Virus record (IMG/VR): IMGVR_UViG_3300028196_000021
Span: 1-51,557 of that record
From: a virus
Reading direction: 5' to 3' (one strand)
DNA: 51,557 bases
The translations under genes and the position numbers were made by a program. This document shows positions 23,733 to 34,800 of this stretch, piece by piece. The notes beneath the pieces are model-generated. The model saw only the letters and a list, made by a program, of their open reading frames with translations. It searched no databases and was not told the DNA's origin. The stretch's first letter is position 1; each line of letters starts with the position of its first letter.

Positions 23733-26700
23733 TTACCATTTTTTAAGAATTCCTATTTCAACAGAAAATCCTGACATTGATGTACTTTTTTCTTGATTTT
23801 CTTTAATGTAAGATTTAATTTTTTTACTATTTTTATCAAGCTGCAAATTTGCTTTAAATTTAGGGCGTGCTAACTTTCCTGTAAGGTTTAATATAGGTAC
23901 GTTTTCGTATAGTTGACTGGTGCCGTCTTCTTCTGTGTCGACTATAAAATCTTTATCATTTACCAAAATTGAAAATATTCTTTCAAAGCAGTTCATAGAC
24001 ATCATTTCTTTTAATCTATTATTAGAACTAAAAATAACTGAACTTGCGATTAAATTAATCGACCGGGAAAATATTTCTCTTTGAGTAGCATCATTAGCAA
24101 CTCCTGGGTAGTCTCTTAAGTATCGATTATATATTTGATTTTTAATTTCATTGCCAGTTTGATTATCAATTTGTCCAGAAAATATATTTTCACTATTTAA
24201 CAAAAAAGTCGATTCATTTACATCAAAACCAGCTGTTAGTTTTGTATACATTTTTAAATAATAATCAAATATATGATTAAGCAATGCTTGCCTTTTAATC
24301 TTACTTCCGTAATTATTTTCTGTCTTACTTGTCCTGTTGCCTACGATACCTTCGTAACCAGAGCCGTTTGATTTGAACCCAAAATTTGAATCATCATTAA
24401 AAATAAATATTTCCATATCTTTAATTATCTTTTCTAAGTTTTTATCATCAGTTGAATTTTTAATATGATTTGACGAAGTAATACTTCCGTTCTTATTGTA
24501 TGTGCAAGGGAAAATGTGTTTTGACATGTCAAAAATAAATTGTTTTGGTACATAATCAATTTCTGGATTTAATTGGTTGTTTTTGTAAAGTGTAATACAG
24601 ATCAAAGTTGAGTCTAAATAGTCCTCGTCGCCTGTTTCTTTAAATCCTTCTCTACGCAAGTAATCTATCATGCCAATTGGAATCCCTACGTGATAAACAT
24701 TCTTTCTACCAAATTTCTCTTTTTCTAAAAAACCATAATTTTCAGCTGTCAAAACACGATACATTATTTTTAAATCATTTAAGTCATCTTTATCATACTT
24801 AGCAAATAAAGATGATCTAGCGTCAGACCTTACATAATTTTGAAAATAAGATTTTGCTAAATAATCCTTATAAGAAGGCGTTAATAAACCAGAAGTTTTT
24901 TCAAAAAATTGGTTTTCTTCTAATTTTTTCCTAATTATTGCAAAATTATCATTAGTTGTGCTTGTCAAAAAGTTTTTGAGTTTTTTGTGAGTATTTTCAA
25001 GGCTGGATATTTTATCATCAATAACTGACAAACAACCTAATATATGTTCTTTTCTTCTTATTATTTTGTTTTTAATTTCTGATATCAATTCTTTCGCATT
25101 TTGATATGCTTGCTTTTCACTTTGAACTGCACTTGAACTAATTTCTTCGTTTCTCAAAGCTGCTATTAATCCTCGCATTCTGCTTATTTTAAAAGAAATT
25201 TTTATATCAGGACCGTCTGGCCATGAGCCTTCAGTCGTGTAAATTTTAATTCTTTGTGTTTGTGATAATAAGTTAACCGCAAAGTAATGAAACAAAAAAG
25301 ATCGATGAACTGCGCTAAAGTTTCTTAGACCACCAAAATTACCTGGATGATCATTTTCAATAAATTTAAATTTACCATTACCTTGCGCATTTCTAAAAAA
25401 ATAAAGATTTGATCCGGATACTGTTTCTTCTGTTATGTTAGGCATGTGTAAATTTTCTTTATCATTTACGCTGGCAATCAATCCAGAATTGACAATTGTG
25501 TGAAATGTATATAGACCTGATGATGTAATTTGAATTCCAACAGGGTCAGATTTACTGACGGCTTCTGCAGTCACTGCAGATGTTATACCTGCACCTATCA
25601 TAGTTGCTGCTGCAGTTCCTGCAATTGCAGCACCTATAACTGTTGCTGATGTTGTTATACCGGCTGCGGTTGCTGCTATACCTACGCCAATTCCTAAGGT
25701 TCCTATAACAAGTACTGCAACAGCAATTGCAATTACCGGGCCTAACCAATCTGTTGTTACTTTTAAATTCATCATTTCCGTTAAATCTACGTCTGCAGCG
25801 CCTGAGTGTCCGTAGTTATATCTTTTAAAATTATCGTCTGGTTCACCTTTGACATGATCATCAGAACTTACACCGACAAAATGCCCTACCCCCGGCTTGA
25901 AAGTTCCTAATGTACCGTCAAACAGTCCGGTTGCTGTTAACGTAATACTATAGTCACCGCCGTCAGGAAAGCTTCTTTTACCTTTCGGGTAATTTGTAAC
26001 ATTAATATTGTCTAAAAGGCGACGAAAGCTTTTTTCAACTTGTTTTTCTGTTTCTGAGTATAATGTGTTAATTACACCTTCACCTTTTCCTTCGATCCAA
26101 TTTTCGCTATTTTGATTTGACAACAATGCGGGTGCACCTATTCCTTCATTTATTAAGGCACCTAATAGAGTCGACTTAAAGCTAGAAACTGTCCAACCCA
26201 TACTATCTGCATTGTTAAGCAATAAAGAAAGTCCTACTAAACTTTTTTTCCTACGTGTACCCGAGTCTATGTAATTAGCTTCTAAATCGTCTGCTAATAA
26301 ATTCAAATAATAATTTAAATAACTAATTGGGTTAAGTTGGTCAACTGTGTTTAAGGAATCTTGTGTTTTTTTGCCTTCATCGTCAAAATCCAATCCTAAA
26401 GATTTAATTATATTTTCAGAAAATTGTTCCCAACTGCTTTTAATTTCTGTTATAAAATTTTCCAATTCTTGAAAATTGTTATCTTTGTTTTTAAGCGCTG
26501 ACGTAAAGTATATTTCTTCGGCAGGGAAATATTCATTGTTATTGTATATTTCAGAAGCTATTGTATTGTTTGTTTCAAAAGGTATAAATGTTTTTGCATC
26601 GTAAGGTGATTGTCTTTTTTTAAACATTTTTTTTACAATATTACCAACTTTGTCATTATCTTTTTCAAGATTATTAAAATAGTTTTTATATTTAGAAACT

Positions 26701-28106
26701 AATAATTGCTGTGCTATTTCTTTTTCAAATAATTCTGCGAGTGTTATAAACGATTTGCCGTTTGATAAATCGTTGTCTATTTTATTGAATGATCTTTGAA
26801 ATTCAGTAGCACCAGAGACTTGATCATAACACATTGCCGCCATCAGTTCAGAAAATGCTTCATAATTTGTATCAGCACCAATATCGTTAAATACATCATT
26901 GATATTATCACCTAACATTTCTTCATTAGGCCGCATTCTTGTTTTTCTTTGGTCAGAACCAAAGCAACCTGCAAAAGTGATGCTTTTGAAATTGTTAATT
27001 GCTATTCCTAAATTTCCTTTTTTACTACCTAATACATCTTTAGAATTATTGTCATGGCTTTCATTTTCTATGTCTGTTATTGTATCATTTAAAAACACTA
27101 AAGATCTTAAATAATTTGTAATATCTAAAAAATTTTCAAAATTTGATTCTTTTGACGGGTTAATCTTTTTTTCTTCTGCGTTACTGGCGAAGTTATTTAA
27201 AATATTTTTTGAATTGGAAAATACACTACTTAGCGTTTGTGCCCTATTTTTTGGTATTAATAAATTTTTAGGTGATAAAACTTTTTTAAGCGGAGATGTA
27301 TTTTTAATTAATTTGCTTTTAGAGTTTTGACTAGTAATCGTAGGTGAAACCTTAGAAGCCCTATTTAATTCTATAGAAGATTCAATAGATTCTTTAAAAT
27401 CGAATATTTTTGCAATATATGACATAATTTTTTGTGCAATATAATCGTTCATAACATAATCAGAAACCAGTACTAAGGTTTCTTGTGTCAATTGGTTAAT
27501 TTGATTTTTAATTGAAACATTATTAACTTTTTCAAAAGTTTTATTTAGCAAATTTGTTCTCATTTTTTCTAAATTAATATCATATATTTCGTTAATGTGG
27601 CTTTTTAAAGTTGATGACATATTGTTAATGATTAAATCTACTCTTGAAGGAATTGAAGTGTATCTTTTAATTAATATCTCTGCTGTATTTATTGCATTTT
27701 CTTTTAACATTTGATGCAATTCTAAAAGTCTGGCTGTGTTTGTTACTTCAACAAAAGTATTGTTTCCATACTGCACGCTTATTGAATTTTGTTTTTCTTG
27801 AACAGATCTGCCTGTTACTATAGGAGAATATTCATTAATCATTACAATTTCAGGTCTTAGTGTATTAATGCCTCTTTTGAATACTTCAGCGTAGAATGAA
27901 GATGTATCTCTATTTTTTGTTGCGTCAATTGATGAACTTTCTTCATCAGACATATTTGCTATTTCTTTTGACCGGTATGAAATATTTTGTGCAGTTAAAG
28001 ATAACGCTGTTGCTGCTATCGAAACAGGTAATTTCACTGATTGATTTTGCGTAGCTTTTGGCTTGTTATAAACTTTAAATTTTGATTTGTTTGGTTTAAA
28101 ACTCAT
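23733..28106 (-). CDS. Very large structural protein with central hydrophobic Gly/Ala segment
   Basis: 1457 residues. Most of it is Asn/Lys/Ser-rich and helical with repeated heptad-like stretches. Residues about 787-853 form one long hydrophobic, Gly/Ala/Ile/Val-rich segment (AIAVAVLVIGTLGIGVGIAA and onward) able to span a membrane two or more times. Such a segment in a virion protein suggests a tape-measure or DNA-ejection role, where the protein would enter the host envelope. No lysozyme or peptidase motif is obvious. It is placed between beta-rich fibre-type proteins, not beside tube or sheath genes, so the tape-measure idea is tentative. Its ATG overlaps the preceding stop (ATGA). Confidence 0.72.
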   Translation of the reverse strand: MSFKPNKSKFKVYNKPKATQNQSVKLPVSIAATALSLTAQNISYRSKEIANMSDEESSSIDATKNRDTSSFYAEVFKRGINTLRPEIVMINEYSPIVTGRSVQEKQNSISVQYGNNTFVEVTNTARLLELHQMLKENAINTAEILIKRYTSIPSRVDLIINNMSSTLKSHINEIYDINLEKMRTNLLNKTFEKVNNVSIKNQINQLTQETLVLVSDYVMNDYIAQKIMSYIAKIFDFKESIESSIELNRASKVSPTITSQNSKSKLIKNTSPLKKVLSPKNLLIPKNRAQTLSSVFSNSKNILNNFASNAEEKKINPSKESNFENFLDITNYLRSLVFLNDTITDIENESHDNNSKDVLGSKKGNLGIAINNFKSITFAGCFGSDQRKTRMRPNEEMLGDNINDVFNDIGADTNYEAFSELMAAMCYDQVSGATEFQRSFNKIDNDLSNGKSFITLAELFEKEIAQQLLVSKYKNYFNNLEKDNDKVGNIVKKMFKKRQSPYDAKTFIPFETNNTIASEIYNNNEYFPAEEIYFTSALKNKDNNFQELENFITEIKSSWEQFSENIIKSLGLDFDDEGKKTQDSLNTVDQLNPISYLNYYLNLLADDLEANYIDSGTRRKKSLVGLSLLLNNADSMGWTVSSFKSTLLGALINEGIGAPALLSNQNSENWIEGKGEGVINTLYSETEKQVEKSFRRLLDNINVTNYPKGKRSFPDGGDYSITLTATGLFDGTLGTFKPGVGHFVGVSSDDHVKGEPDDNFKRYNYGHSGAADVDLTEMMNLKVTTDWLGPVIAIAVAVLVIGTLGIGVGIAATAAGITTSATVIGAAIAGTAAATMIGAGITSAVTAEAVSKSDPVGIQITSSGLYTFHTIVNSGLIASVNDKENLHMPNITEETVSGSNLYFFRNAQGNGKFKFIENDHPGNFGGLRNFSAVHRSFLFHYFAVNLLSQTQRIKIYTTEGSWPDGPDIKISFKISRMRGLIAALRNEEISSSAVQSEKQAYQNAKELISEIKNKIIRRKEHILGCLSVIDDKISSLENTHKKLKNFLTSTTNDNFAIIRKKLEENQFFEKTSGLLTPSYKDYLAKSYFQNYVRSDARSSLFAKYDKDDLNDLKIMYRVLTAENYGFLEKEKFGRKNVYHVGIPIGMIDYLRREGFKETGDEDYLDSTLICITLYKNNQLNPEIDYVPKQFIFDMSKHIFPCTYNKNGSITSSNHIKNSTDDKNLEKIIKDMEIFIFNDDSNFGFKSNGSGYEGIVGNRTSKTENNYGSKIKRQALLNHIFDYYLKMYTKLTAGFDVNESTFLLNSENIFSGQIDNQTGNEIKNQIYNRYLRDYPGVANDATQREIFSRSINLIASSVIFSSNNRLKEMMSMNCFERIFSILVNDKDFIVDTEEDGTSQLYENVPILNLTGKLARPKFKANLQLDKNSKKIKSYIKENQEKSTSMSGFSVEIGILKKW

Positions 28107-30751
28107 TTAATTCCTTCATCGTCTTTGTACAACGTTTTAATTAGAATAGGTTTTTGCATTTTCCCATTTTTTAATATAGGCTGTGCATAAAAATTAATCT
28201 TACCATATAACACAGGTGTTTTAAAAAGGTAATTAACTGACATAGTGTTGTTAAAGGGTAGGTTGTATGCAAAACCATCGATTACGGTACTTCCGTTTTC
28301 TTCGTAAAGCATTATAAAATAATCAATTAATTTTAATTTATCTTCTGTCGCAAAACTTGATAAATAATATTCTTTTTTTCTATTTATGTTTTTTTGATTA
28401 TCCTTTGTGTTTTTTTCGCTATCTAATTCTAAATATTTGACATTCTTGTTTTTTAAACTCACGGATATCAATTCATAGTTTTTATTTAAAATATTATCTT
28501 CTAAAATATATCTAACATCTCCTGTATTTCCATCGTAATATGCGTCAAAGCTTGTTTTGTTTAATTGCGTTTTTTGATCTAATATTTTTCCTTTAACTCG
28601 TGAACTTCTTTGTGAGTGTTTGTCTCCCATACTAGAAACAATTTGGTTCGCAGAAAGTTGAATTGATCTTTTAATTGCAGCTGTATTGAACGCACTAACA
28701 GGGGAAAATCTATTTTTTGCTGCCAGATTGGGAAGGTTGTTATTTACTTTTGATAATATTTCAGCAGGTGGCATTAATCGTGGTGTAATTTTAATAGCAA
28801 AATTATTATTATTTTGTATTGTTATTCGTGTATTAAAGTTACCACCGCTATCCACAGAAACTTCAGACAATCTTGTAATGTCAGAATTATCTCTATTAAT
28901 AAGTTCTATTAGTAAATTTATTGTTATTGCATTCAAGTCTTTGATTTTTTTTAAATCTTCTTCAAAGAGGTCATAATACCTACCAAACAAGTCCTGGAAT
29001 ATTTTGTCTGCATCGTTAATTTTTCTTGTTACTTTACCTGACAGCGTTAGAAATTTTTGATTACCCCTAATTGACGTAACTGTTTTTTCAACAGACATGT
29101 CAATAACTCCATGAGCTTTTGTATAATTTTCTATTGCACTTGTAGAAGATAATTGTTTATTGCCGTTGTCATCATATAACAGGGCTTTGTATTCGTATGT
29201 ATGATCGTATTCGACATCATCATCATAAAAAGTAAAAATGTTATTAAAGGAAGATTTTTTAATAATTTTCCCTCTATTGTTTTCTAAAAGCCTACCAGGT
29301 TTATCGCTATAGGATTTTGTAATTTTAAAATTTCTTTCTTTTTTTGATAAATCTCTTCTATGTAATTCAACTTTTTTTACATTTGAATCAATATTTCTTA
29401 CTTGAATTGCAATTCTTTCATTTTGAATAATCGCGGACAAACCTGCATAGTTTATCGATCCTAATTTACGTCCTGATTCGATTGACGCGAACCGAGCGTT
29501 AGAATATTCCTTTTGATCATATGTAACATTAACTCTAAAAAAGACCGGTCTGTTTGATTTGAAATGATATCCTTTTCTAAACAACATGATACTACCTTTT
29601 CCAGGTACATTAACATTACCTACTTTAAGTTCATAGTCAATCTTGTCTTGTGGTAAATATTCATTAAGCTGACGGGAATAAACATTGAAATGTCTAGCGA
29701 CGTTTTCGTTATTAGTTATTTTTAATATAACTTGCCCGGAAGATGTTTTGTTAGCTTCTATTTCAAAGTCAATTTTTGGCTGTTTGAATACTTTTTTTTC
29801 TTTACTATGTTGTATCTTAATTGGAATTGTTTCAATTGCGACGCCTGTTTTATCTCTTACAACTGCCATTAAGTTAATTTCGCTATTGGCTCCTTGCAAA
29901 AGCTGACTTTCTAAAAATTTTACTCTCTGTGTAACTGTTCCAATTCTTGCGTTTTTTTCTACAACTCTAAGGCTATAATTATCTTTTACGCTTTTAGTGA
30001 CATTATTATCTTTAATTACATTGTTTAAGTAGCTATATATTCCTGTTTCTTTTTTTGACCTGGTCAACCTAGTAAATCTTCCTTTTCTTTTGTTTTCTAA
30101 ACCTTGATTGCTGTTATCTTTGACAATTTTTGACAATCTAACAGCAGGATCAATACCTGCACTGACTAATTTATTGTATTTTGTTTGAAATTTTTCTGTG
30201 TTGTCAATTTTATCTTTTCTTTTTTGAGGTTTTGACATTAAGTTTTTTCTGTCTGTTTGGCTTTGTTCACCCTGGAACAGCGCTAATCTTTTAACTGTTC
30301 CAAATACTTCAGATTCTGATTTATTTCCTAACATTTTTGACTTAAGCTTTGAAATGTTTTTGCTATCAAATATATTGTCAGTAGATATTGAGCCAACTTT
30401 TTGAATATTTAAATTTGTTTTTTTATTGATTGATTGATGTAATTTAATCTTAAGGGCATTATTCGCAACCAGATTAATTGCTTTTGTGTTGGATGTGTCT
30501 ATATTATCAAATATCTTTTCCCTAAAATTAATTTTTTCAAATGTTGATTCTAATTTTTCTATTTCAATTGTTTGCAAATCTTTTTCAATTGCATTTCGCT
30601 TATCAATATCTACGAATATGTCATAGTGATATATATTTTCAAAATTACCAGATTCGTCCTTGATTTTTTCAATTTTAACAAGCTTTGGCTTTTTTAATGA
30701 AGATTTATTTGCTAATATTTTTTTGTTGTTTTGTTTTTTAATAATGATCAT
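28103..30751 (-). CDS. Large virion structural protein with Fn3-like region
   Basis: 882 residues; not a family I can name. The first 300 residues are Lys/Asn-rich and mainly helical. From about residue 300 it becomes beta-rich: GANSEINLMAVVRDKTGVAI, GQVILKITNNENVARHFNVY, a Fn3-like stretch (VKKVELHRRDLS...YDHTYEYKALLYDDNGN, about 445-540), and a C-terminal beta domain (LYGKINFYAQPILKNGKMQK). It lies between the 347-residue structural gene and the 1457-residue gene, overlapping the latter by 4 bp. Likely forms part of a tail or baseplate surface complex together with its neighbours. Confidence 0.73.
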   Translation of the reverse strand: MIIIKKQNNKKILANKSSLKKPKLVKIEKIKDESGNFENIYHYDIFVDIDKRNAIEKDLQTIEIEKLESTFEKINFREKIFDNIDTSNTKAINLVANNALKIKLHQSINKKTNLNIQKVGSISTDNIFDSKNISKLKSKMLGNKSESEVFGTVKRLALFQGEQSQTDRKNLMSKPQKRKDKIDNTEKFQTKYNKLVSAGIDPAVRLSKIVKDNSNQGLENKRKGRFTRLTRSKKETGIYSYLNNVIKDNNVTKSVKDNYSLRVVEKNARIGTVTQRVKFLESQLLQGANSEINLMAVVRDKTGVAIETIPIKIQHSKEKKVFKQPKIDFEIEANKTSSGQVILKITNNENVARHFNVYSRQLNEYLPQDKIDYELKVGNVNVPGKGSIMLFRKGYHFKSNRPVFFRVNVTYDQKEYSNARFASIESGRKLGSINYAGLSAIIQNERIAIQVRNIDSNVKKVELHRRDLSKKERNFKITKSYSDKPGRLLENNRGKIIKKSSFNNIFTFYDDDVEYDHTYEYKALLYDDNGNKQLSSTSAIENYTKAHGVIDMSVEKTVTSIRGNQKFLTLSGKVTRKINDADKIFQDLFGRYYDLFEEDLKKIKDLNAITINLLIELINRDNSDITRLSEVSVDSGGNFNTRITIQNNNNFAIKITPRLMPPAEILSKVNNNLPNLAAKNRFSPVSAFNTAAIKRSIQLSANQIVSSMGDKHSQRSSRVKGKILDQKTQLNKTSFDAYYDGNTGDVRYILEDNILNKNYELISVSLKNKNVKYLELDSEKNTKDNQKNINRKKEYYLSSFATEDKLKLIDYFIMLYEENGSTVIDGFAYNLPFNNTMSVNYLFKTPVLYGKINFYAQPILKNGKMQKPILIKTLYKDDEGIK

Positions 30752-30760
30752 TTGTCACCC

Positions 30761-31804
30761 TCAATCAAATATCAATGTAAATAAATTAATAAAAGTCGGT
30801 GTATTATAATCGTCTAAATAAATTTTACCTACATAGAAAACTTGTTTTTCAAAATATTCGTTAGGATCATTGTCATCAACAAAAAAACCGCCATCGATAA
30901 TGTCTAATTTTTGAAGCAAATTTTTATTTTTTTGAAACATTTGAATCATTAAGTTGTTTTCTTTTGATGTTTTTTCAAAATTAATTGTTTTAAATTCTTT
31001 TATAACTCTTAAAGATTGATTGTCAAATAGTTTAGAAAAAGATATATCACCTTTTGTATTGTTTTTAGTGTCAACTTCATCTTTGACATCAATGTTTAAT
31101 TCAGAAAAAGCTTTTGAGCCTATTCTACTAATTATATCTTTCCAACCTTCTTGATTAGTATTTCGAATGTCTGTATAGCTGCCGTATTCAGAACCGTCTG
31201 TGTTCACCGGCGGTAAAAATTGAAAATTAGGAAGATGCGCTAATTTTGAATCTAACATAAAAGGCTCAGCATTATTAACATTAACAACTTCAGGGTTTGG
31301 TCCATTTTCAAACGGAATTGTGTTTGTTATTGTAAACGTTAAATCGTTATTACTTAAAGTAAAGTCTCGATCGCCTATATCATCATTTGAAGCAATAAAA
31401 TGATTTTTTTGAAAATGTCTTAAAAAAGTTTTTTCTATCCCTTCACTTAAAGAAGCAAACTGAGATCCTGTTGCAATTTTGAGTTTATGCAAATCAGATT
31501 CAATTATTGCTTCTTTTTCAAATATCGCGTCGCCTACTATGCTACCCGTAGGTGAATGATCAAACATGAATAGCTTTCCACTATCATCTTTTTCCATTAC
31601 AAGCGAATGTTCTGGTCTTTCCATAGGTTGAAAATATATTCGGTCTGTTACTTCTGAGTATGTATACCCAGGGTTGTAGAATGAATGCATATCTGTCAGA
31701 GATGCATATTCCGCTCTTAGTTTGCCGGACGCTATTTGGCGCTTGCCTTCTTGAGTTACAATAAGGTCAATAAATCTTGTTTTTTTATCTAATATTCCTG
31801 CCAT
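30761..31804 (-). CDS. Virion structural protein, paralogue of the 228-residue family
   Basis: 347 residues. The N-terminal about 80 residues (GILDKKTRFIDLIVTQEGKR, SGKLRAEYASLTD, YSEVTDRIYF) parallel the opening of the protein at 20932-21618: L-D-x(2)-T, I-D, V-T-x(2)-G-x-x-x-(I/L)-A-x-G, and a following short acidic-aromatic strand. The C-terminus (FYVGKIYLDDYNTPTFINLF) looks like a peripheral beta motif. In large aquatic phages such proteins come in several copies in the tail region, which is consistent with an attachment module for fibres. The function is not established; coupling to a fibre-type neighbour is inferred. Confidence 0.76.
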   Translation of the reverse strand: MAGILDKKTRFIDLIVTQEGKRQIASGKLRAEYASLTDMHSFYNPGYTYSEVTDRIYFQPMERPEHSLVMEKDDSGKLFMFDHSPTGSIVGDAIFEKEAIIESDLHKLKIATGSQFASLSEGIEKTFLRHFQKNHFIASNDDIGDRDFTLSNNDLTFTITNTIPFENGPNPEVVNVNNAEPFMLDSKLAHLPNFQFLPPVNTDGSEYGSYTDIRNTNQEGWKDIISRIGSKAFSELNIDVKDEVDTKNNTKGDISFSKLFDNQSLRVIKEFKTINFEKTSKENNLMIQMFQKNKNLLQKLDIIDGGFFVDDNDPNEYFEKQVFYVGKIYLDDYNTPTFINLFTLIFD

Positions 31805-31835
31805 ACTACTACTTATCTTTGTCTAAAATTATTCA

Positions 31836-34800
31836 TTAAAATATTGGTACTGCTATAAATTCTTGTTCTAAATAACTGCGATTATGTGTTTGATTGTCAT
31901 CAATAAAAGGCATTGAACTGGTTGCTGCGGTGCTTAAATTTGAGCTTTGAAAATGAAATTCATCAAGATATGTTTCAACATTCTTTTTTGCATATGATTT
32001 AATACTTGGATCATCTTGAAATGAACCGCTAACAAACTGTATTTTGACTGGACTTGATGAATTAACAGATATGTCAAAACCGGTTGTAAACCCTTGACGT
32101 GGGGTCACTTTAAATTTACTGTCTTTGCCTTGCTGAAACATATCAGCGTAGTAGCCAAAGTGCGCAGTATTGAAATTGTACCCTGAGAATCTTGTACTAA
32201 ACATGCTGTCAAGCTCAGATCGACTCCTATCGCTGTACAGGCCTCCATCGGGAGGTGTATCGTCTGCGCGGCCATACGTGCCATAATAAGAGTCATCATA
32301 AAAATCAGATTGTGTTTTTGTTGAATCTACATATATTCTGTCTCGATCTTGAATAGCTAAAGACGTAATTCCGTTTTCTGACGCCCAATATTTAAAATGA
32401 TTTTTAAAAAATTCAGCAAAATTTCTTGAGGTCGAAGCCGAAAAGCTCTTTATGTAAAGATTGTACGCAAGATTAAATGCGTCTTCACTTGGATTTACAG
32501 ATCTTCTTGTTGAAAATAAACCAATTTTTTGAATCGGGTTTATTTTTGATATGTCGTTAACTTTGTATTTAGGATCTTGAAACGCTATATTATTTTTATG
32601 TTGGAAATAGTGATTTCCAACTGCGACAATTGCTTGTGTTGATTGAGTTGAACTATCTACAAAACCAACAGCAGACCATTTGTAAGGGATAAATAAACTA
32701 TAACTTCCTGTTAATTCACCTCGATATGCCACTTGCCATTGATCAACAACTTTTTCATCCCCAATAATATGTTCATAAACTGCACAAGATGTTAAGTTTT
32801 GATTAACTGTTTCGTGATATTCTTTATTTTCGACTACCTCTGAACCATAAAGATGAAGTTTGGAACTACCAAAAAGCGTCATTGAGTAAAGACCTTTTGT
32901 AGAGTCGCTAGCAGGAGATTCATCTTTTGGGTTTTCCATGGGTGGATACTGCCAACCTAAAATTAATTCATCTTCTGGTAAAATTACATACGGAGATATT
33001 TTTTCGCTAGCAACAGCGTTTGGAACTGTTGTTGTTGTAGGTGCCACTCCTACACTTAAAGGGTCAGGTATAATTAATTCATTGATCCCACTAAAACTGT
33101 CAATATTATTAACAATTGATCTGCTTGATTTTAAATCAGTGTGTGTTTTTGAAAATTCATTTTTAAATGTAATTTCATCTGAAAAAGATGAAACTGTTCC
33201 TAAATTTTCATAGAAAAAACCATGATTCATTGAAGTAGTGCCGTTACTAGGAGTTTTTGCTGAATATTTTGTATTGAAATTTATTGCAAAGCTGCCTGTT
33301 AAGCGCCTAGGGTTTTCATTGGGTAAAGTTTTAATTACATTTTCGTCAAAAGAAAGGCCAGCCTCAACAAAGTTTAACGATGTTATTTCATTGCCATCTG
33401 AATCGTTAACTGATTGATTCGCGTATCCATCAGCAAACATGGAATTTACACTCGATGTTAAAAAATAACCAATTTGACCATACGTTATTAATTCTCTGTT
33501 TGTATCTACATAAATTCTACTTGTTCCGTTTTGACCGGTTTTAAAGCTACCAGGAATTTCGATACTTGAACTATAAATTGTGGCGTTGCTAATATTGTTT
33601 CCTGAAAACCTGTTATTAAAAATAAAATTATCTTTAAATTGCCTTAACATAAAAAATGTAGGTGTGATTAATTGTATTCCTAGGAAATCAACATCAGATC
33701 GAGATAAATCGTCGCCTTGGTAAAGTCTTATTCGGTATGCTCTTTGTTGCGGAGTGTGTTGAGCACCAGCACTATACATTTCCAACTTTGATTTAAATTC
33801 TATTGAACATTTTTCTAATAAAAAAGGTTTTGTAATGCCTAAATCTTTTGCTTTGACTGTTTGACTTCCTGTTGCATTGTATTGTGGCCCGAAAGGAAAA
33901 TTAAAAGTTGTTGTTTTTTTATTAGAGGTTTTTAAAGCGGCCTCATTAAAAAATTCTGTAAACACTGGTGTTCCAGATCCATCAGACTTTCCATATGCTC
34001 TTAAATTAGAACTAAAACCTAAACAGGATTCTGTTAATAAACCAATTGACCCGGTGTTATTAGTATCTGATCCGGCACCAGGCAATGGTAGATTGTTAAA
34101 ATGTAAAGGTTGTCCTATTTTTTCCCATTTTTTTAAATTATTGTTCCAGTAAATCATTAGTTTTTGGCCAACAGCGGAGGTATCTGTCGATACATTTGAA
34201 TATGTATTTGATACTTTGTCTACGTAACCAAAAGTCGTTTCTTCGTCAGGACTTAAGTCAATTGTAAATTTTGTTTTGCTTCGAGTCGGTGATGAAAAAC
34301 CTGGGTATATGTCAGAATTTAACCCTTGATTAAAAAATTCATTATCAGCTTTTTCAATTACTAATGTTTCATTAAAAGCAGAAATTGTTTCAGAAAAATC
34401 CTGGAATGGATTACCTAAGTCAGAAATGCCTTTCACTGACCTTCCTGTTCCTGTCAGTGACCCGCTAATATTTGCATTACCTAATATTGCGTTGGCCATT
34501 TTATTGCCTGCGTTGTCAGAGTGATTTAACAACAAAGGATATCTAATATTTTGATTAGCATATTCAACTTCAATATTTGCAATTGCCCAAACATTTTTAT
34601 TACTACTAAACGTTTCTTGCACAAATCTAAAATAGTATTCTTGACCTAAATCAGGGAAGTCTGACAGTGAAAGAGAAATAATTCTTCTTGGTTTTCTATT
34701 CGGACCTACCAGACTATATTCTTTTGTTGGGTTTGGCGTAGGCACATAAGTCGCGATTGTGATTGGTGAAGTAAATGCTGTATCTGTTGCTATTTGAAGT

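Noticed and set aside
25552-25749. Cys/Arg/Asn-rich minus-strand frame inside the 1457-residue gene
   Set aside because: It is a frame-shifted reading of the Gly/Ala hydrophobic segment; the cysteine richness comes from GCT/GCA codons read in another frame.
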